Shown here: in pieces, positions 50,658 through 58,775 of the stretch | Layout of the letters: every line of letters begins with the position of its first letter | Position numbering within the stretch: the first letter of the stretch is position 1 | Assembly: GCA_963795555.1 (NCBI GenBank) | Contig: CAWCHZ010000002.1 | Span: 1,178,001 to 1,242,000, forward strand | DNA: 64,000 nt | Direction of reading: 5' to 3' | DNA from: CAWCHZ01 sp963795555 | GTDB taxonomy: Bacteria; Actinomycetota; Thermoleophilia; Solirubrobacterales; Solirubrobacteraceae | Program-made: the position numbers and the translations under genes | Notes under the pieces: generated by a model | The model's database searches: none | Told to the model about the DNA's origin: nothing | The model's input: the letters and a program-made list of their open reading frames with translations, nothing else

Positions 50658-51428
50658 TCAGGCGCCGGCTTCCGCGCCCGCGTCGGGCTCGGTCGCGCTC
50701 TGCGCCGCGTTGTCCGTGTTCGAAGTGCCGTCCTCAGCGGTCGGCTCGGCCGATTGCGCCCCGCCCTCAGCGGTCGGCTCGGCCGATTGCGCCCCGCCCT
50801 CGGCGGTCGGCTCGGCCGATTGCGCCCCGCCCTCGGCGGTCGGCTCGGCCGATTGCGCCCCGCCCTCGGCCGGCGCGGCGGCGCTGGGCTCGGTGGGCGC
50901 CGGGCCGCCGACGAGGCCGCGCTCGGCGATCTGCCCGAGCGCCACCGCAAGCCCGCCGATCAGCGAGCCCAGACCGCGCACGAGCGAGGTCACCGGCGCG
51001 GCGACCATGCCGACCAGCTGCGCGTGCAGCACGTCGCGGCCGGGCAGGCGGGCGATCGTCTGGAGCTGCTCGACCGACAGCGGCCTGCCGTCGAGCAGGC
51101 CCCCCTTGAAGGTCAGCGCCTGCGTGCCGCGCCCGCCGAACTCCGCGAGCGCCTTGGCGGCAAGGGCGGCGTCGCCGCGGACGAACGCCATCGCGGTGGG
51201 GCCGACCAGCAGCTGCTTCAGCTCCGCCGCACCGGCGCGCTCGGCGGCGCGCTCGGTGAGCGAGTTCTTGACCACCCGAAAGGAGGCGTCGCCCTCGCGC
51301 AGCCGGGCGCGCAGCTCAGCCGCCTGGGCGACCGTGATGCCGCGATAGTCGACGGCGAAGACGGCGCTCGACTGCTCGATCTGCCCGGCGATCTCCTCGA
51401 TGACCGCGCCCTTCTGATCCCTGTTCAT
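50658..51428 (-). CDS. rplJ: Large ribosomal subunit protein L10 with 11-residue repeat tail
   Basis: 256 residues from the ATG at 51428 (MNRDQKGAVIEEIAGQIEQS); L10 is normally about 165-175. The core includes VDYRGITVAQAAELRARLRE, FRVVKNSLTERAAERAG and RLPGRDVLHAQLVGMVAAPV. The end adds about 75 residues with tandem EGGAQSAEPTA units, acidic and proline-poor. L10 anchors the L7/L12 stalk just before the C-terminal helix, so a flexible extension here would lie beside the stalk. A structured leader precedes the gene. Confidence 0.95.
   Translation of the reverse strand: MNRDQKGAVIEEIAGQIEQSSAVFAVDYRGITVAQAAELRARLREGDASFRVVKNSLTERAAERAGAAELKQLLVGPTAMAFVRGDAALAAKALAEFGGRGTQALTFKGGLLDGRPLSVEQLQTIARLPGRDVLHAQLVGMVAAPVTSLVRGLGSLIGGLAVALGQIAERGLVGGPAPTEPSAAAPAEGGAQSAEPTAEGGAQSAEPTAEGGAQSAEPTAEGGAQSAEPTAEDGTSNTDNAAQSATEPDAGAEAGA
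50749..50881. repeat. Four tandem 33-base repeats coding the L10 tail
   Basis: GCCGATTGCGCCCCGCCCTC plus 13 more bases recurs at 50749, 50782, 50815 and 50848, nearly identical, each giving EGGAQSAEPTA on the minus strand. The repeat length (33 bases, 11 residues) matches that of the unrelated sigma-fusion repeats. Confidence 0.9.
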
Positions 51429-51463
51429 ATGCTCGCTGCCGTTCCTTTCCGTGACCAGAACGA

Positions 51464-51562
51464 GCAACGCCCGCGCACGGGCGGGCGTCGAGCGCACAGG
51501 GCGCTGGATGCTCCGCCTATCCCGGTCTTACCGCTCGACGCGCCGGGAGTCCTGGGCGTTGC
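51464..51562 (-). ncRNA. Probable ribosomal protein L10 leader (autoregulatory 5' UTR)
   Basis: The 155 bases between rplA and rplJ fold strongly on the minus strand. GGGCGTTGC (51554-51562) pairs with GCAACGCCC (51464-51472) as an outer stem, and GTCGAGCG (51532-51539 region) pairs with CGCTCGAC (51487-51494) as an inner stem enclosing a purine-rich loop (GGTAAGACCGGGATAGG). L10-L12 complexes bind such leaders to repress rplJL in many bacteria (established). Assignment to the known L10 leader class rests on position and stems, not on a covariance search. Confidence 0.6.
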
Positions 51563-51583
51563 GTCGCTTGTCTGCTTCGCAGT

Positions 51584-52306
51584 CTAGGCCGCCGCCGGCA
51601 CCGCCTCAACGATGTCGCGCGTGCGGGTGGGGTCGACCTTGACGCCCGGCCCCATCGTCGATGCCACGGTGATCGTGCGCAGGTAGCGCCCCTTGGCGGC
51701 CGACGGCTTGGCCCGCACCAGCTCCTCGATCACCGCCGCGTAGTTCTCCAGCAGCGCGCGATCGTCGAAGCTCGCCTTGCCGATCACCATGTGGACGATC
51801 GCCGTGCGGTCGGTGCGGTACTCGACCTTGCCGGCCTTCGACTCCTGGACGGCGCGCCCGACGTCGGTGGTGACGGTGCCGACCTTGGGGTTGGGCATCT
51901 TGCCCTGCGGCCCGAGGATCCGCCCGAGCCGACCGACGACGGGCATCATGTCGGGCGTCGCGATCGCCACGTCGAAGTCGGTGAAGCCCTCCTGGACGCG
52001 CGTCGCGAGATCCTCCGCACCGACCACGTCGGCGCCCGCCTCCTGCGCTTCCCGCGCCTGCTCGCCGCGCGCGAACACGGCGACCTTGACCTCCTTGCCC
52101 AGCCCGTGCGGCAGCGCGATCGTGCCGCGCAGCTGCTCGTCGGCGTGGCGGACGTTGAGGCCGGTGCGGACGTGCACCTCGATCGACTCGTCGAAGGTCG
52201 GACGGCTGAGCTGCTTGACGAGCGCGATCGCCTCGGCGGGCGAGTACTCATGCTCGCGATCGACCTGCGTGCGCGACTCCAGATAACGACGCCCGTGACC
52301 GGCCAT
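51584..52306 (-). CDS. rplA: Large ribosomal subunit protein L1
   Basis: 240 residues. SPAEAIALVKQLSRPTFDES, GRLGRILGPQGKMPNPKVGT and VEYRTDRTAIVHMVIGKASF are diagnostic. L1 forms the mobile E-site stalk and in many bacteria represses its own operon. Its ATG overlaps the rplK stop (TGATG). Confidence 0.98.
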   Translation of the reverse strand: MAGHGRRYLESRTQVDREHEYSPAEAIALVKQLSRPTFDESIEVHVRTGLNVRHADEQLRGTIALPHGLGKEVKVAVFARGEQAREAQEAGADVVGAEDLATRVQEGFTDFDVAIATPDMMPVVGRLGRILGPQGKMPNPKVGTVTTDVGRAVQESKAGKVEYRTDRTAIVHMVIGKASFDDRALLENYAAVIEELVRAKPSAAKGRYLRTITVASTMGPGVKVDPTRTRDIVEAVPAAA

Positions 52307-52731
52307 CAGTCGACCACCTCCACACCCATCGAGCGGGCGGTTCCGGCGATGATCTTGGCCGCCTGGTCGACGTCGTGCGCGTTGAGGTCGACCAGCTTGC
52401 GCTCGGCGATCGTCCGCAGCTGCGCGCGGGTGATCGATCCGGCACTGGAGCGTCCCGGCTCAGCGGAGGCGCGCTCGAGCCCCATCGCCTGCTTGATCAG
52501 CACCGCCGCGGGCGGCGTCTTGACCACGAACGTGAACGAGCGGTCCTCGTAGACTGTGATCACGACCGGGACGACCGTGCCTGCGGAGTCCTGCGTCTGG
52601 GCGTTGAAGGCCTTGACGAACTCCATGATGTTGACACCGTGCTGGCCGAGCGCGGGGCCGACCGGCGGCGCCGGCGAGGCCTGGCCGCCGATCGCCTGGA
52701 GCTTGATCGTCGTGAGGATCTTGCGCGCCAT
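52306..52731 (-). CDS. rplK: Large ribosomal subunit protein L11
   Basis: 141 residues. QAIGGQASPAPPVGPALGQH and GVNIMEFVKAFNAQTQDSAG, then VPVVITVYEDRSFTFVVKTP, are near-universal. It forms the GTPase-associated centre that thiopeptides bind. It begins immediately after the nusG stop with no spacer. Confidence 0.98.
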   Translation of the reverse strand: MARKILTTIKLQAIGGQASPAPPVGPALGQHGVNIMEFVKAFNAQTQDSAGTVVPVVITVYEDRSFTFVVKTPPAAVLIKQAMGLERASAEPGRSSAGSITRAQLRTIAERKLVDLNAHDVDQAAKIIAGTARSMGVEVVD

Positions 52732-53253
52732 CTAGATCTTCTTCACCTGATCGAAGCCGACCTCGACCGGCGTCTCGCGGCCGAAGATCGAGACCAGCAC
52801 CTTGAGGCGCCCGGCGTCCTCGTTGATCTCGGAGATCTCGCCGGAGAAGTCCGACAGCGGACCGGAGACGACCTTGACCGACTCGCCGATCGAGAACTGC
52901 GCGCGCGTGCGCGGCCGCTCGGCCGTCTCGCGATGCAGCAGGCGGTCGACCTCGGCCTGGGTCAGCGGCACCGGCTCCTGCGAGGCGCCGACGAAGCCGG
53001 TGACGCCCGGCGTGCCCTTGACCAGGCTCCAGGAATCCTCGTTGAGGTCCATGTTGACGAGCACGTAGCCGGGCATCGTGCGCTTCTCGACGGAGATCTT
53101 CTGGTTGTCCTTCATCTCCGAGACGGTCTCGGTGGGCACGACGACCTGGCGGACGGCGCGCTGCTGCCCGAGCGAGACGACCCGGTGCTCAAGGTTCTGC
53201 TTGACCTTGTTCTCGTGCCCGGAATAGGTGTTGACGACGTACCAGCGGAACAT
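52732..53253 (-). CDS. nusG: Transcription termination/antitermination factor NusG
   Basis: 173 residues from the ATG at 53253 (MFRWYVVNTYSGHENKVKQN); an upstream in-frame extension overlaps secE and is rejected. The NGN domain (MPGYVLVNMDLNEDSWSLVK, TPGVTGFVG) is followed by the KOW domain (IGESVKVVSGPLSDFSGEIS). It couples polymerase to Rho or the ribosome. It follows secE by 35 bases. Confidence 0.97.
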   Translation of the reverse strand: MFRWYVVNTYSGHENKVKQNLEHRVVSLGQQRAVRQVVVPTETVSEMKDNQKISVEKRTMPGYVLVNMDLNEDSWSLVKGTPGVTGFVGASQEPVPLTQAEVDRLLHRETAERPRTRAQFSIGESVKVVSGPLSDFSGEISEINEDAGRLKVLVSIFGRETPVEVGFDQVKKI

Positions 53254-53288
53254 GCGATGAAGGGTGATGTCCTGTCGGAGCGGGAGCG

Positions 53289-53726
53289 CTACTTGAGGAT
53301 GAAGTTGACCACTCGCTGGAAGAGGGCATCCATCAGCCCGAGATAGGTCCCGGCGATGATGACGAAGCCCAGCACCACCGCGGTGGCTTGCGTGACCTGG
53401 CGGCGGTCCGGCCACTGCACGCGGTGGAGCTCCAGCCAGGAGCCGCGCAGAAAGGTAGCGACTCGGCTGCGCGGACGCCTCGCCGTCGCTGCGCGCCGGC
53501 TTGGCGCCAGCTGCCGCTGATCGTCGTCATCGAGCTCGTCGCCGTAGTCGAGATCCGCGTCATCACCGAGCTCGAGCTCCTCGTCGAGCGGCTCGGCGGA
53601 CCCAAGCTCCTCGTCGAGCGGCTCGGGGCGCCCAAGTTGCTCGATGGGCGCGCCATCGATCGCGGCAGTCGGGCCCTCAGGCAGGGCTGCTCGGCGCTGC
53701 CTCGCGCGTCTGCGGTCCCTCGGCAC
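53289..53726 (-). CDS. secE: Preprotein translocase subunit SecE with acidic N-terminal extension
   Basis: 145 residues from a GTG. The SecE core is the last about 60 residues: WLELHRVQWPDRRQVTQATA and the membrane helix VVLGFVIIAGTYLGLMDALF. Before it lies an about 75-residue acidic stretch with the repeat EPLDEELGSAEPLDEELELG, unusual but seen in longer actinobacterial SecE. It follows rpmG by 15 bases. Confidence 0.95.
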   Translation of the reverse strand: MPRDRRRARQRRAALPEGPTAAIDGAPIEQLGRPEPLDEELGSAEPLDEELELGDDADLDYGDELDDDDQRQLAPSRRAATARRPRSRVATFLRGSWLELHRVQWPDRRQVTQATAVVLGFVIIAGTYLGLMDALFQRVVNFILK

Positions 53727-53741
53727 GAGCGGAGCCTCCCG

Positions 53742-53906
53742 CTAACGGGTTTCCCGGTGCCCTGTGTGCCGGCGGCACCACCGGCAGTACTTGCGCAGCG
53801 TGATCCGGTCGGGATCGTTGCGCTTGCTCTTCTTGGTCTGGTAGTTGCGCCGCTTGCACTCCTCGCACGCGAGGGTGACAGCGATTCGAACGTCTCCGCG
53901 GGCCAT
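53742..53906 (-). CDS. rpmG: Large ribosomal subunit protein L33, zinc-binding form
   Basis: 54 residues (MARGDVRIAVTLACEECKRR, then NYQTKKSKRNDPDRITLRKY and CRWCRRHTGHRETR). C14, C17, C41 and C44 form the zinc site of the C+ type. It is shorter than common ORF cut-offs. It is the first gene of the 36-kb cluster; a TAGACT -10-like box lies about 75 bases upstream on the minus strand (53982-53987). Confidence 0.96.
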   Translation of the reverse strand: MARGDVRIAVTLACEECKRRNYQTKKSKRNDPDRITLRKYCRWCRRHTGHRETR

Positions 53907-54162
53907 TGCTCCCCCGGCTTGCAGGTCTGTTGGACGCAGCCGCGCGGAGGGAACCCGGACGCGACCGCGTACGAGCGGCTGAGTCTAGCGGTCCGCTGCG
54001 GCCGCCGCCTGGATCGTCTGGCGAGCCACCGCGGCGGGGTTCCCTTCCCGATGTCGCGCGATCCGCAGCGGGACCGGCGGACCGTGTCGGCTCGACATTT
54101 CGTCCAGCCGGGCGCGGCCGCGTCTGACGGCCGCCGATGATTGGCGCCGATACGCGCAAGCG
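53907..54162. other. 256-base divergent gap between the ribosomal cluster and the protease gene
   Basis: Minus-strand TAGACT (53982-53987) preceded by GC matches the last part of the extended -10 pattern (GCTAGACT) and may start the rpmG-secE-nusG transcript. I see no -35 box. On the plus strand no convincing promoter or ribosome binding site precedes the protease ATG. Confidence 0.35.
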
Positions 54163-55227
54163 ATGCACCAGTCGGATCCTCGAGCCGTCCGATGGCGCCG
54201 CCAGGCGGCGCTGGCGAGCGCCGCACTGCTGATCGCGCTGGTCGCGCTGGCGCCGGGCGTGTCCGACGCCGCCGGCGTCGCGCAGTACCTCAGCCCGCCC
54301 CCGCCAGCGATCGAGCCCCCGAGCGTCCCGTTGGCGTTCGCGATCCAGCCGGACGCCACCGTCAGCGGTGTGACGCTGACGCTCGCCGGCGCCCCCGATA
54401 TCGGCGCCGATGGCCGCCTGTCGACGCTGGTGATCGGCAGCGCCAACGTCCCCGCTGGGACCGCCGCGGGCGTCTTCTCGCTGACGCTGCCGCAGGGGAT
54501 CAACCGACCGGGCACCTACTGGTGGCAGGCGGTCACCCTCGACGCCAGCGGCAACCAGCTGCCGGGACCGATTCGCTCGGTGACGATCTCGCTGCCCGCG
54601 TCCTGGAGCGTCCGCCGGCGCATCCCCGCCGCGATCGGCCGTCAGGGCCATGGCACCTTCTACCTCAGCACGGCCAACATCCCGGCGAGCGTCGACCCGA
54701 TCTCGTTCGGGGCCCTGGCGCGCCGCAGCGCGAGCCGCTGGGGCCTGCACGGGCTCAGCTGGACCTCCGCGCCGGCCGGAGCGCGCGACGGCTACGACGT
54801 CGTCGGCTTCGGCAAGCTGCCAGCCGCCGATCTCGGCCTCGAGGAGCGCTTCATCGTGCGCCACAACGGCGTCGATCGCGTCCTCGAGCAGGACATCATC
54901 ATCAACGATGCCGTGCCCTGGTACTACGGCGCGGGCTATCCGCGCCTCGACCAGTACGACCTGCAGAGCGTGCTGCTGCACGAGCTCGGCCACATGGCTG
55001 GCAACCTGCGCCATCGCAAGCGTTGCAGCGACTCGCCGATGGTCGAAGCGCTGGCGGCCGGCGAGTGGTGGCACACGCCCCGCGACCGGTATGAGTTCGG
55101 CTGCGCCAGCAGCGCCCGCTCGCTGCGCGCCTCCGCTCGGGGCCCGATCGGCGCGCAGCAGCTGCAGCCGCGGCCGCCGTTGCCGCTGCGCTTCGCCGTC
55201 GAGCGGATCGCGCTCGCCGGACGCTGA
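54163..55227 (+). CDS. Secreted metzincin-like zinc protease (matrixin-like, divergent third ligand)
   Basis: 354 residues with a signal peptide (about 14-36, AALASAALLIALVALAPGVS, cleavage near SDAAG). A beta-rich middle is followed by the catalytic helix HELGHMAGNLRH (residues 273-284) and a Met-turn-like SDSPMVEAL. Metzincins have HExxHxxGxxH; here the expected third ligand position is Arg and the His comes one residue later, an oddity that needs care. AWG-like RWGLHGLSWTSAP and DIIINDAVPWYYGAG resemble matrixin strands. Likely exported; substrate unknown. It may be monocistronic. Confidence 0.75.
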   Translation: MHQSDPRAVRWRRQAALASAALLIALVALAPGVSDAAGVAQYLSPPPPAIEPPSVPLAFAIQPDATVSGVTLTLAGAPDIGADGRLSTLVIGSANVPAGTAAGVFSLTLPQGINRPGTYWWQAVTLDASGNQLPGPIRSVTISLPASWSVRRRIPAAIGRQGHGTFYLSTANIPASVDPISFGALARRSASRWGLHGLSWTSAPAGARDGYDVVGFGKLPAADLGLEERFIVRHNGVDRVLEQDIIINDAVPWYYGAGYPRLDQYDLQSVLLHELGHMAGNLRHRKRCSDSPMVEALAAGEWWHTPRDRYEFGCASSARSLRASARGPIGAQQLQPRPPLPLRFAVERIALAGR

Positions 55228-55336
55228 GCCTGGCGCGCCGCCGCCCGTGGGCGGATGATTTGCGGTGAGCGTGGCTCACGCCCACAGGCGAGCGGACCGA
55301 TCAGATCGCTGCGCGACCGACGAAAGCGAGGAGACA

Positions 55337-56104
55337 GTGCACATCCCGGAGCCGTTCACCGCCGAGGTCAGGGACGAGGCGTTTGCCGGCGTGACCTACC
55401 ACATCCGCGGCCAGCTCGTGCCCGAGCTGCAGGTCGAGCTGCGCGACCGCGCGGTGATGCACGAGCACCATGTCCTGCTCTGGAAGGAGACCAGCGTCGA
55501 CATCGAGCTCAAGAAGCTGCCCGGCGGGGTCAAGCGCAAGATCGCCGGTCTCGACTTCTTCGTCACGCGCACGAGGGGCTCCGGTCGGATCGCCTTCTCG
55601 CGCGACTCGCCGGGGCAGTGCGTCCCGCTGCATCTCGCCCAAGGCGAGGAGCTGCACGTGCGCGAGCATCAGTTCATCGCCGCCACCGACAACCTCGACT
55701 ACAGCTTCGAGCGCGTCACCGGCGTGCGCAACATGCTGCTCGGCGGCTCCGGCTTCTTCATCGACAAGTTCCGCGCCACCGACGGTGACGCGATCGTCTG
55801 GGTCCACGGCCACGGCAACGTGTTCGTGGTCAACCTCGAGGCCGGCGAGCAGCTCGACGTCGAGGCCGGCGGCTGGCTGTTCAAGGACCCCAGCGTGCGG
55901 CTGGAGGCGGTCTCGATGGGCCTCAAGACAGGCCTCTTCGCCGGCGGCGGCAAGCTGACCTGGAACCGCTTCACCGGACCCGGCAGGCTGGCGCTGCAGA
56001 CGATGTTCATTGCGCCCGCCGAGGCGGTCGAGGCCAACGGCAAGGGCGAGGCGGCGGTCGCCGGCGGCCTGGCGGGTGCGATCGTGCGAGGGCTGTCGGG
56101 CTGA
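55337..56104 (+). CDS. AIM24-family protein (TIGR00266-like)
   Basis: 255 residues from a GTG at 55337 with GAGGAG just upstream; a GTG at 55265 is an alternative. GQLVPELQVELRDRAVMHEH, MLLGGSGFFIDKFRATDGD and GHGNVFVVNLEAGEQLDVEA are typical of the AIM24 beta-sandwich family, conserved from bacteria to mitochondria but without a firmly known biochemical activity. A Gly/Ala C-terminus follows. It precedes a membrane protein by 91 bases on the same strand. Confidence 0.82.
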   Translation: MHIPEPFTAEVRDEAFAGVTYHIRGQLVPELQVELRDRAVMHEHHVLLWKETSVDIELKKLPGGVKRKIAGLDFFVTRTRGSGRIAFSRDSPGQCVPLHLAQGEELHVREHQFIAATDNLDYSFERVTGVRNMLLGGSGFFIDKFRATDGDAIVWVHGHGNVFVVNLEAGEQLDVEAGGWLFKDPSVRLEAVSMGLKTGLFAGGGKLTWNRFTGPGRLALQTMFIAPAEAVEANGKGEAAVAGGLAGAIVRGLSG

Positions 56105-56195
56105 GCGCGCCAGGGCCGCGATCCGACGCCAGGCAGCCGATCGCGTGATCGAGCCTGCTCGTCCTGATCGACGCCGCGAGCGGCGACTCGAGCTG

Positions 56196-56843
56196 ATGGG
56201 CCGACGCCTGGGCCAGCACGACCCGTTCCTCGGCGCCCAGCTGGTCGTCGTCGCTGCGATCGCACTCTATCTGGCGCTGCCCGACCGGCTGGCGATCGGG
56301 CCGATTTGGATCGTGCCCAGCGTCGAGGGGGCCCTGGCAATCGCGCTGATCGCCGCCACACCCCATCCGGCGATGCGCTATTCGGTCATCCGCCGACGCC
56401 TGGCGATCGGGTTGACCGCGACGGTCAGCGCGGTCAACCTGATCTCGCTCGGATTGCTGGTGCACTACCTGCTGGTCGGGGGCAAGGCCGGGGGGCGGCG
56501 GCTGATCCTCGCCGGCATCGTCCTGTGGATCACCAACGTCCTGCTGTTCGGGCTCTGGTACTGGGAGCTCGACCGCGGGGGCCCAGTCGCACGGATGCAG
56601 CACGCCGAGGCCGTGCCGGATTTCCTCTTTCCCCAGATGGACAAGCGCGAGCTGGCGCCGCCGGGCTGGCGCCCCGGGCTGATCGACTACCTCTACACCT
56701 CGTTCACCAACGCGACGGCCTTCAGCCCAACCGACACGATGCCGCTGACCGCGACCGCCAAGCTGCTGATGGCAGTGCAGGCGCTGGCCTCGGTGCTGAT
56801 CACCGCGCTGGTCGTCGCGCGCGCCGTCAACATCCTCACCTGA
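56196..56843 (+). CDS. Integral membrane protein with channel-like pore hairpin
   Basis: 215 residues from the ATG at 56196; GTG 56145 would add 17 residues. Helices lie at about 15-33, 38-55, 68-90, 100-120 and 185-212. Between the last two is SFTNATAFSPTDTMPLTATA, a re-entrant-looking segment common to small actinobacterial membrane proteins distantly like two-TM ion channels. The family is not one I can name with certainty. It may be cotranscribed with the AIM24 gene. Confidence 0.7.
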   Translation: MGRRLGQHDPFLGAQLVVVAAIALYLALPDRLAIGPIWIVPSVEGALAIALIAATPHPAMRYSVIRRRLAIGLTATVSAVNLISLGLLVHYLLVGGKAGGRRLILAGIVLWITNVLLFGLWYWELDRGGPVARMQHAEAVPDFLFPQMDKRELAPPGWRPGLIDYLYTSFTNATAFSPTDTMPLTATAKLLMAVQALASVLITALVVARAVNILT

Positions 56844-56950
56844 CGCACACGCGAGCCTGCGCGCCCTGCGCTCTGCGCGCTTAGTCCGTATGCTCCGCGT
56901 GTCCCTCGAACGCCGGTGACCAATCGCCGGACGCTCGCCGGAATCCGTAC

Positions 56951-58177
56951 ATGGGCCCCGTGGACGATCCCACCGCAGTCGACGAGGCTGATCCCGCCGA
57001 GCGGGAGCGATCGCGGGCGCGCGCCTCGCGGGGGCGCTATCCACGCCACAGCCCTCGCCCCCACGGCCAGCCCACGCCCGAGGAGATCAGGCGCCGGCGC
57101 ATCACCGCGATCGTCGTCCTGATCGTCATCGTGCTGGCGATCGTCGGGGTCGTCGCGGGGGGAACGCACCATCGCAACAGCACGACCACGACCAGCACGA
57201 CGGTCAGCCGCCCCGCGGCAGCAGCGCGCAGCCTGAGCGCACAGGTCGTCGGGCACCTGCCCTCACCGCTGTCGGACGCCGCGGCGTCGGTCGGCCGCGG
57301 TCACATCGCGCTCTGGGGCGGGCTCGACGCGACGGACACCTCGCAGACGACCGTGACGATCCTCACCGGCACCCAGACGACCGGATCCGGACAGCTGCCG
57401 CTGCGGCTCTACAACAGCGGCGCGATCGCCGTCGGTGGCACGCACTACCTGTTCGGGGGCGCCGGCCCGACCTTCAGCACGCAGATCCTCTCGCTCGACC
57501 CCAGCTCCGGCCAGACCCAGCAGGCCGGCACGCTGCCGGCACCGCGCTCGGACATGGGCGTGGCGGCGATCGGCGACACCGTCTACCTGATCGGTGGCTT
57601 CGATGGAACGCAGCCGCTGACGACGATCTCGGCCTGGGTGCCGGGTGAGGCCGTGCGCACCGTCGGGCAGCTCCCCTGGCCGCTGCGCGCGCCTGTTGCT
57701 GTCGCCGCGGACGGGCGTGTGCTGATCATCGGCGGGACCGCCGCCGCTCCATCCAGCTCGGCCTCGAGCAGCTCGAGCGCCACAACCTCGACCAGCACGT
57801 CGAGCAGCCCCACGACAGGCCTCGCGCCGACGCTGACGCCGCCCTCGCCGGGCTCGACGCGCGACGTGCTCGCGTTCGATCCCAGCACGGGGAGCGTGAC
57901 GCGCCTCGGCCAGCTGCCCCAGGCCGTGACGCACGCCAGCGCGGCGTTGCTGGGCGGCACCGTCTACGCGTTCGGCGGCCGTACCCTGGGCCTCGGCACA
58001 CAGGTGCGCAGCATCGTCGCGATCAATCCGCGCACGGGCGCGGTGACCCGCGCCGGTCGCCTGCCCTTCGCGCTGTCCGACGCGGCCGCGGTCAGCCAGA
58101 ACGGCACGATCCTCGTGCTCGGCGGCCTGGCCACGGGCGGTGCCCAGGACGCGATCATCCAGCTGACGCCGCGCTAG
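56951..58177 (+). CDS. Membrane-anchored kelch-repeat beta-propeller protein
   Basis: 408 residues. A cytoplasmic Arg-rich part (1-49) leads to one membrane helix (about 50-70, ITAIVVLIVIVLAIVGVVAG), a Thr/Ser linker (NSTTTTSTTVSRP) and then five or six kelch-like blades, each with a GG doublet after a hydrophobic strand (HIALWGGLD, HYLFGGAGP, VYLIGGFDG, VLIIGGTAA, VYAFGGRTL, ILVLGGLAT). A Ser/Thr-rich loop of about 35 residues interrupts one blade. The propeller should face outside. Function unknown, probably binding. Confidence 0.82.
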   Translation: MGPVDDPTAVDEADPAERERSRARASRGRYPRHSPRPHGQPTPEEIRRRRITAIVVLIVIVLAIVGVVAGGTHHRNSTTTTSTTVSRPAAAARSLSAQVVGHLPSPLSDAAASVGRGHIALWGGLDATDTSQTTVTILTGTQTTGSGQLPLRLYNSGAIAVGGTHYLFGGAGPTFSTQILSLDPSSGQTQQAGTLPAPRSDMGVAAIGDTVYLIGGFDGTQPLTTISAWVPGEAVRTVGQLPWPLRAPVAVAADGRVLIIGGTAAAPSSSASSSSSATTSTSTSSSPTTGLAPTLTPPSPGSTRDVLAFDPSTGSVTRLGQLPQAVTHASAALLGGTVYAFGGRTLGLGTQVRSIVAINPRTGAVTRAGRLPFALSDAAAVSQNGTILVLGGLATGGAQDAIIQLTPR

Positions 58178-58228
58178 GTCCCGGCGGCGCCGCAGTGGTT
58201 TGCCGCCCGGTGACGGGCTGGCGGCCCG

Positions 58229-58756
58229 CTAGCCCCCGATCGCGCGCAGCGCCGGGCCCTCGCTGCCCGCAAGCGCCGCCGCCACGCTGGCGGGCATCCC
58301 GTGGGGCCGCCGCGGCGGATGCGGGCAGAGGCGACGCTCGACGGCGCCGCCGACGCAGCCCACGCGCGCCTTGGCGGCGTCGAGTGCGTCGGGCACGAGC
58401 AGGTATGCGCCCAGCACCCGGGGGTGCAGCGAGCCGGTCGGCGCCTGCATGACGCAGACGCGGTAGGCCACCGCCCCCCGGCGCGTGGCGCAAACCGCGT
58501 CGAAGTCGGGATGGGCTCCCACGGTCGGCAGCTCGAAGCGCGCCGCTCCGCCGATCAACGTGCGAAACGCGGTGATGTCGCGCGCCGCCCGGTGGCGGAA
58601 GCTGACCTGATCGAAGATGCCCCTGAACGCCGCCGCGGCCAGCAGCAGGACGCCCAGCACGAGCACGATCGTGCCGGGTCGCAGGCGACGCGAGCCCGGC
58701 GCCCCCGCGCTTGTCCAGGAGGAGCCGCCCTTCGTCCAGGAGGAGCCGTCCTGCAT
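58229..58756 (-). CDS. Unknown protein with one membrane helix
   Basis: 175 residues. After a short N-terminus with an internal repeat (DGSSWTKGGSSWTS, from a 15-base direct repeat 21 bases apart) there is one helix (about 29-47, TIVLVLGVLLLAAAAFRGIF). The outer part has four Cys (VCATRRG, RVCVMQAPT, VGCVGGAVERRLC) that could pair. It lies 19 bases downstream of the mannosyltransferase-like gene on the same strand and was probably cotranscribed. No family recognised. Confidence 0.6.
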   Translation of the reverse strand: MQDGSSWTKGGSSWTSAGAPGSRRLRPGTIVLVLGVLLLAAAAFRGIFDQVSFRHRAARDITAFRTLIGGAARFELPTVGAHPDFDAVCATRRGAVAYRVCVMQAPTGSLHPRVLGAYLLVPDALDAAKARVGCVGGAVERRLCPHPPRRPHGMPASVAAALAGSEGPALRAIGG

Positions 58757-58775
58757 CAGGCGACCGGTCCGATCC

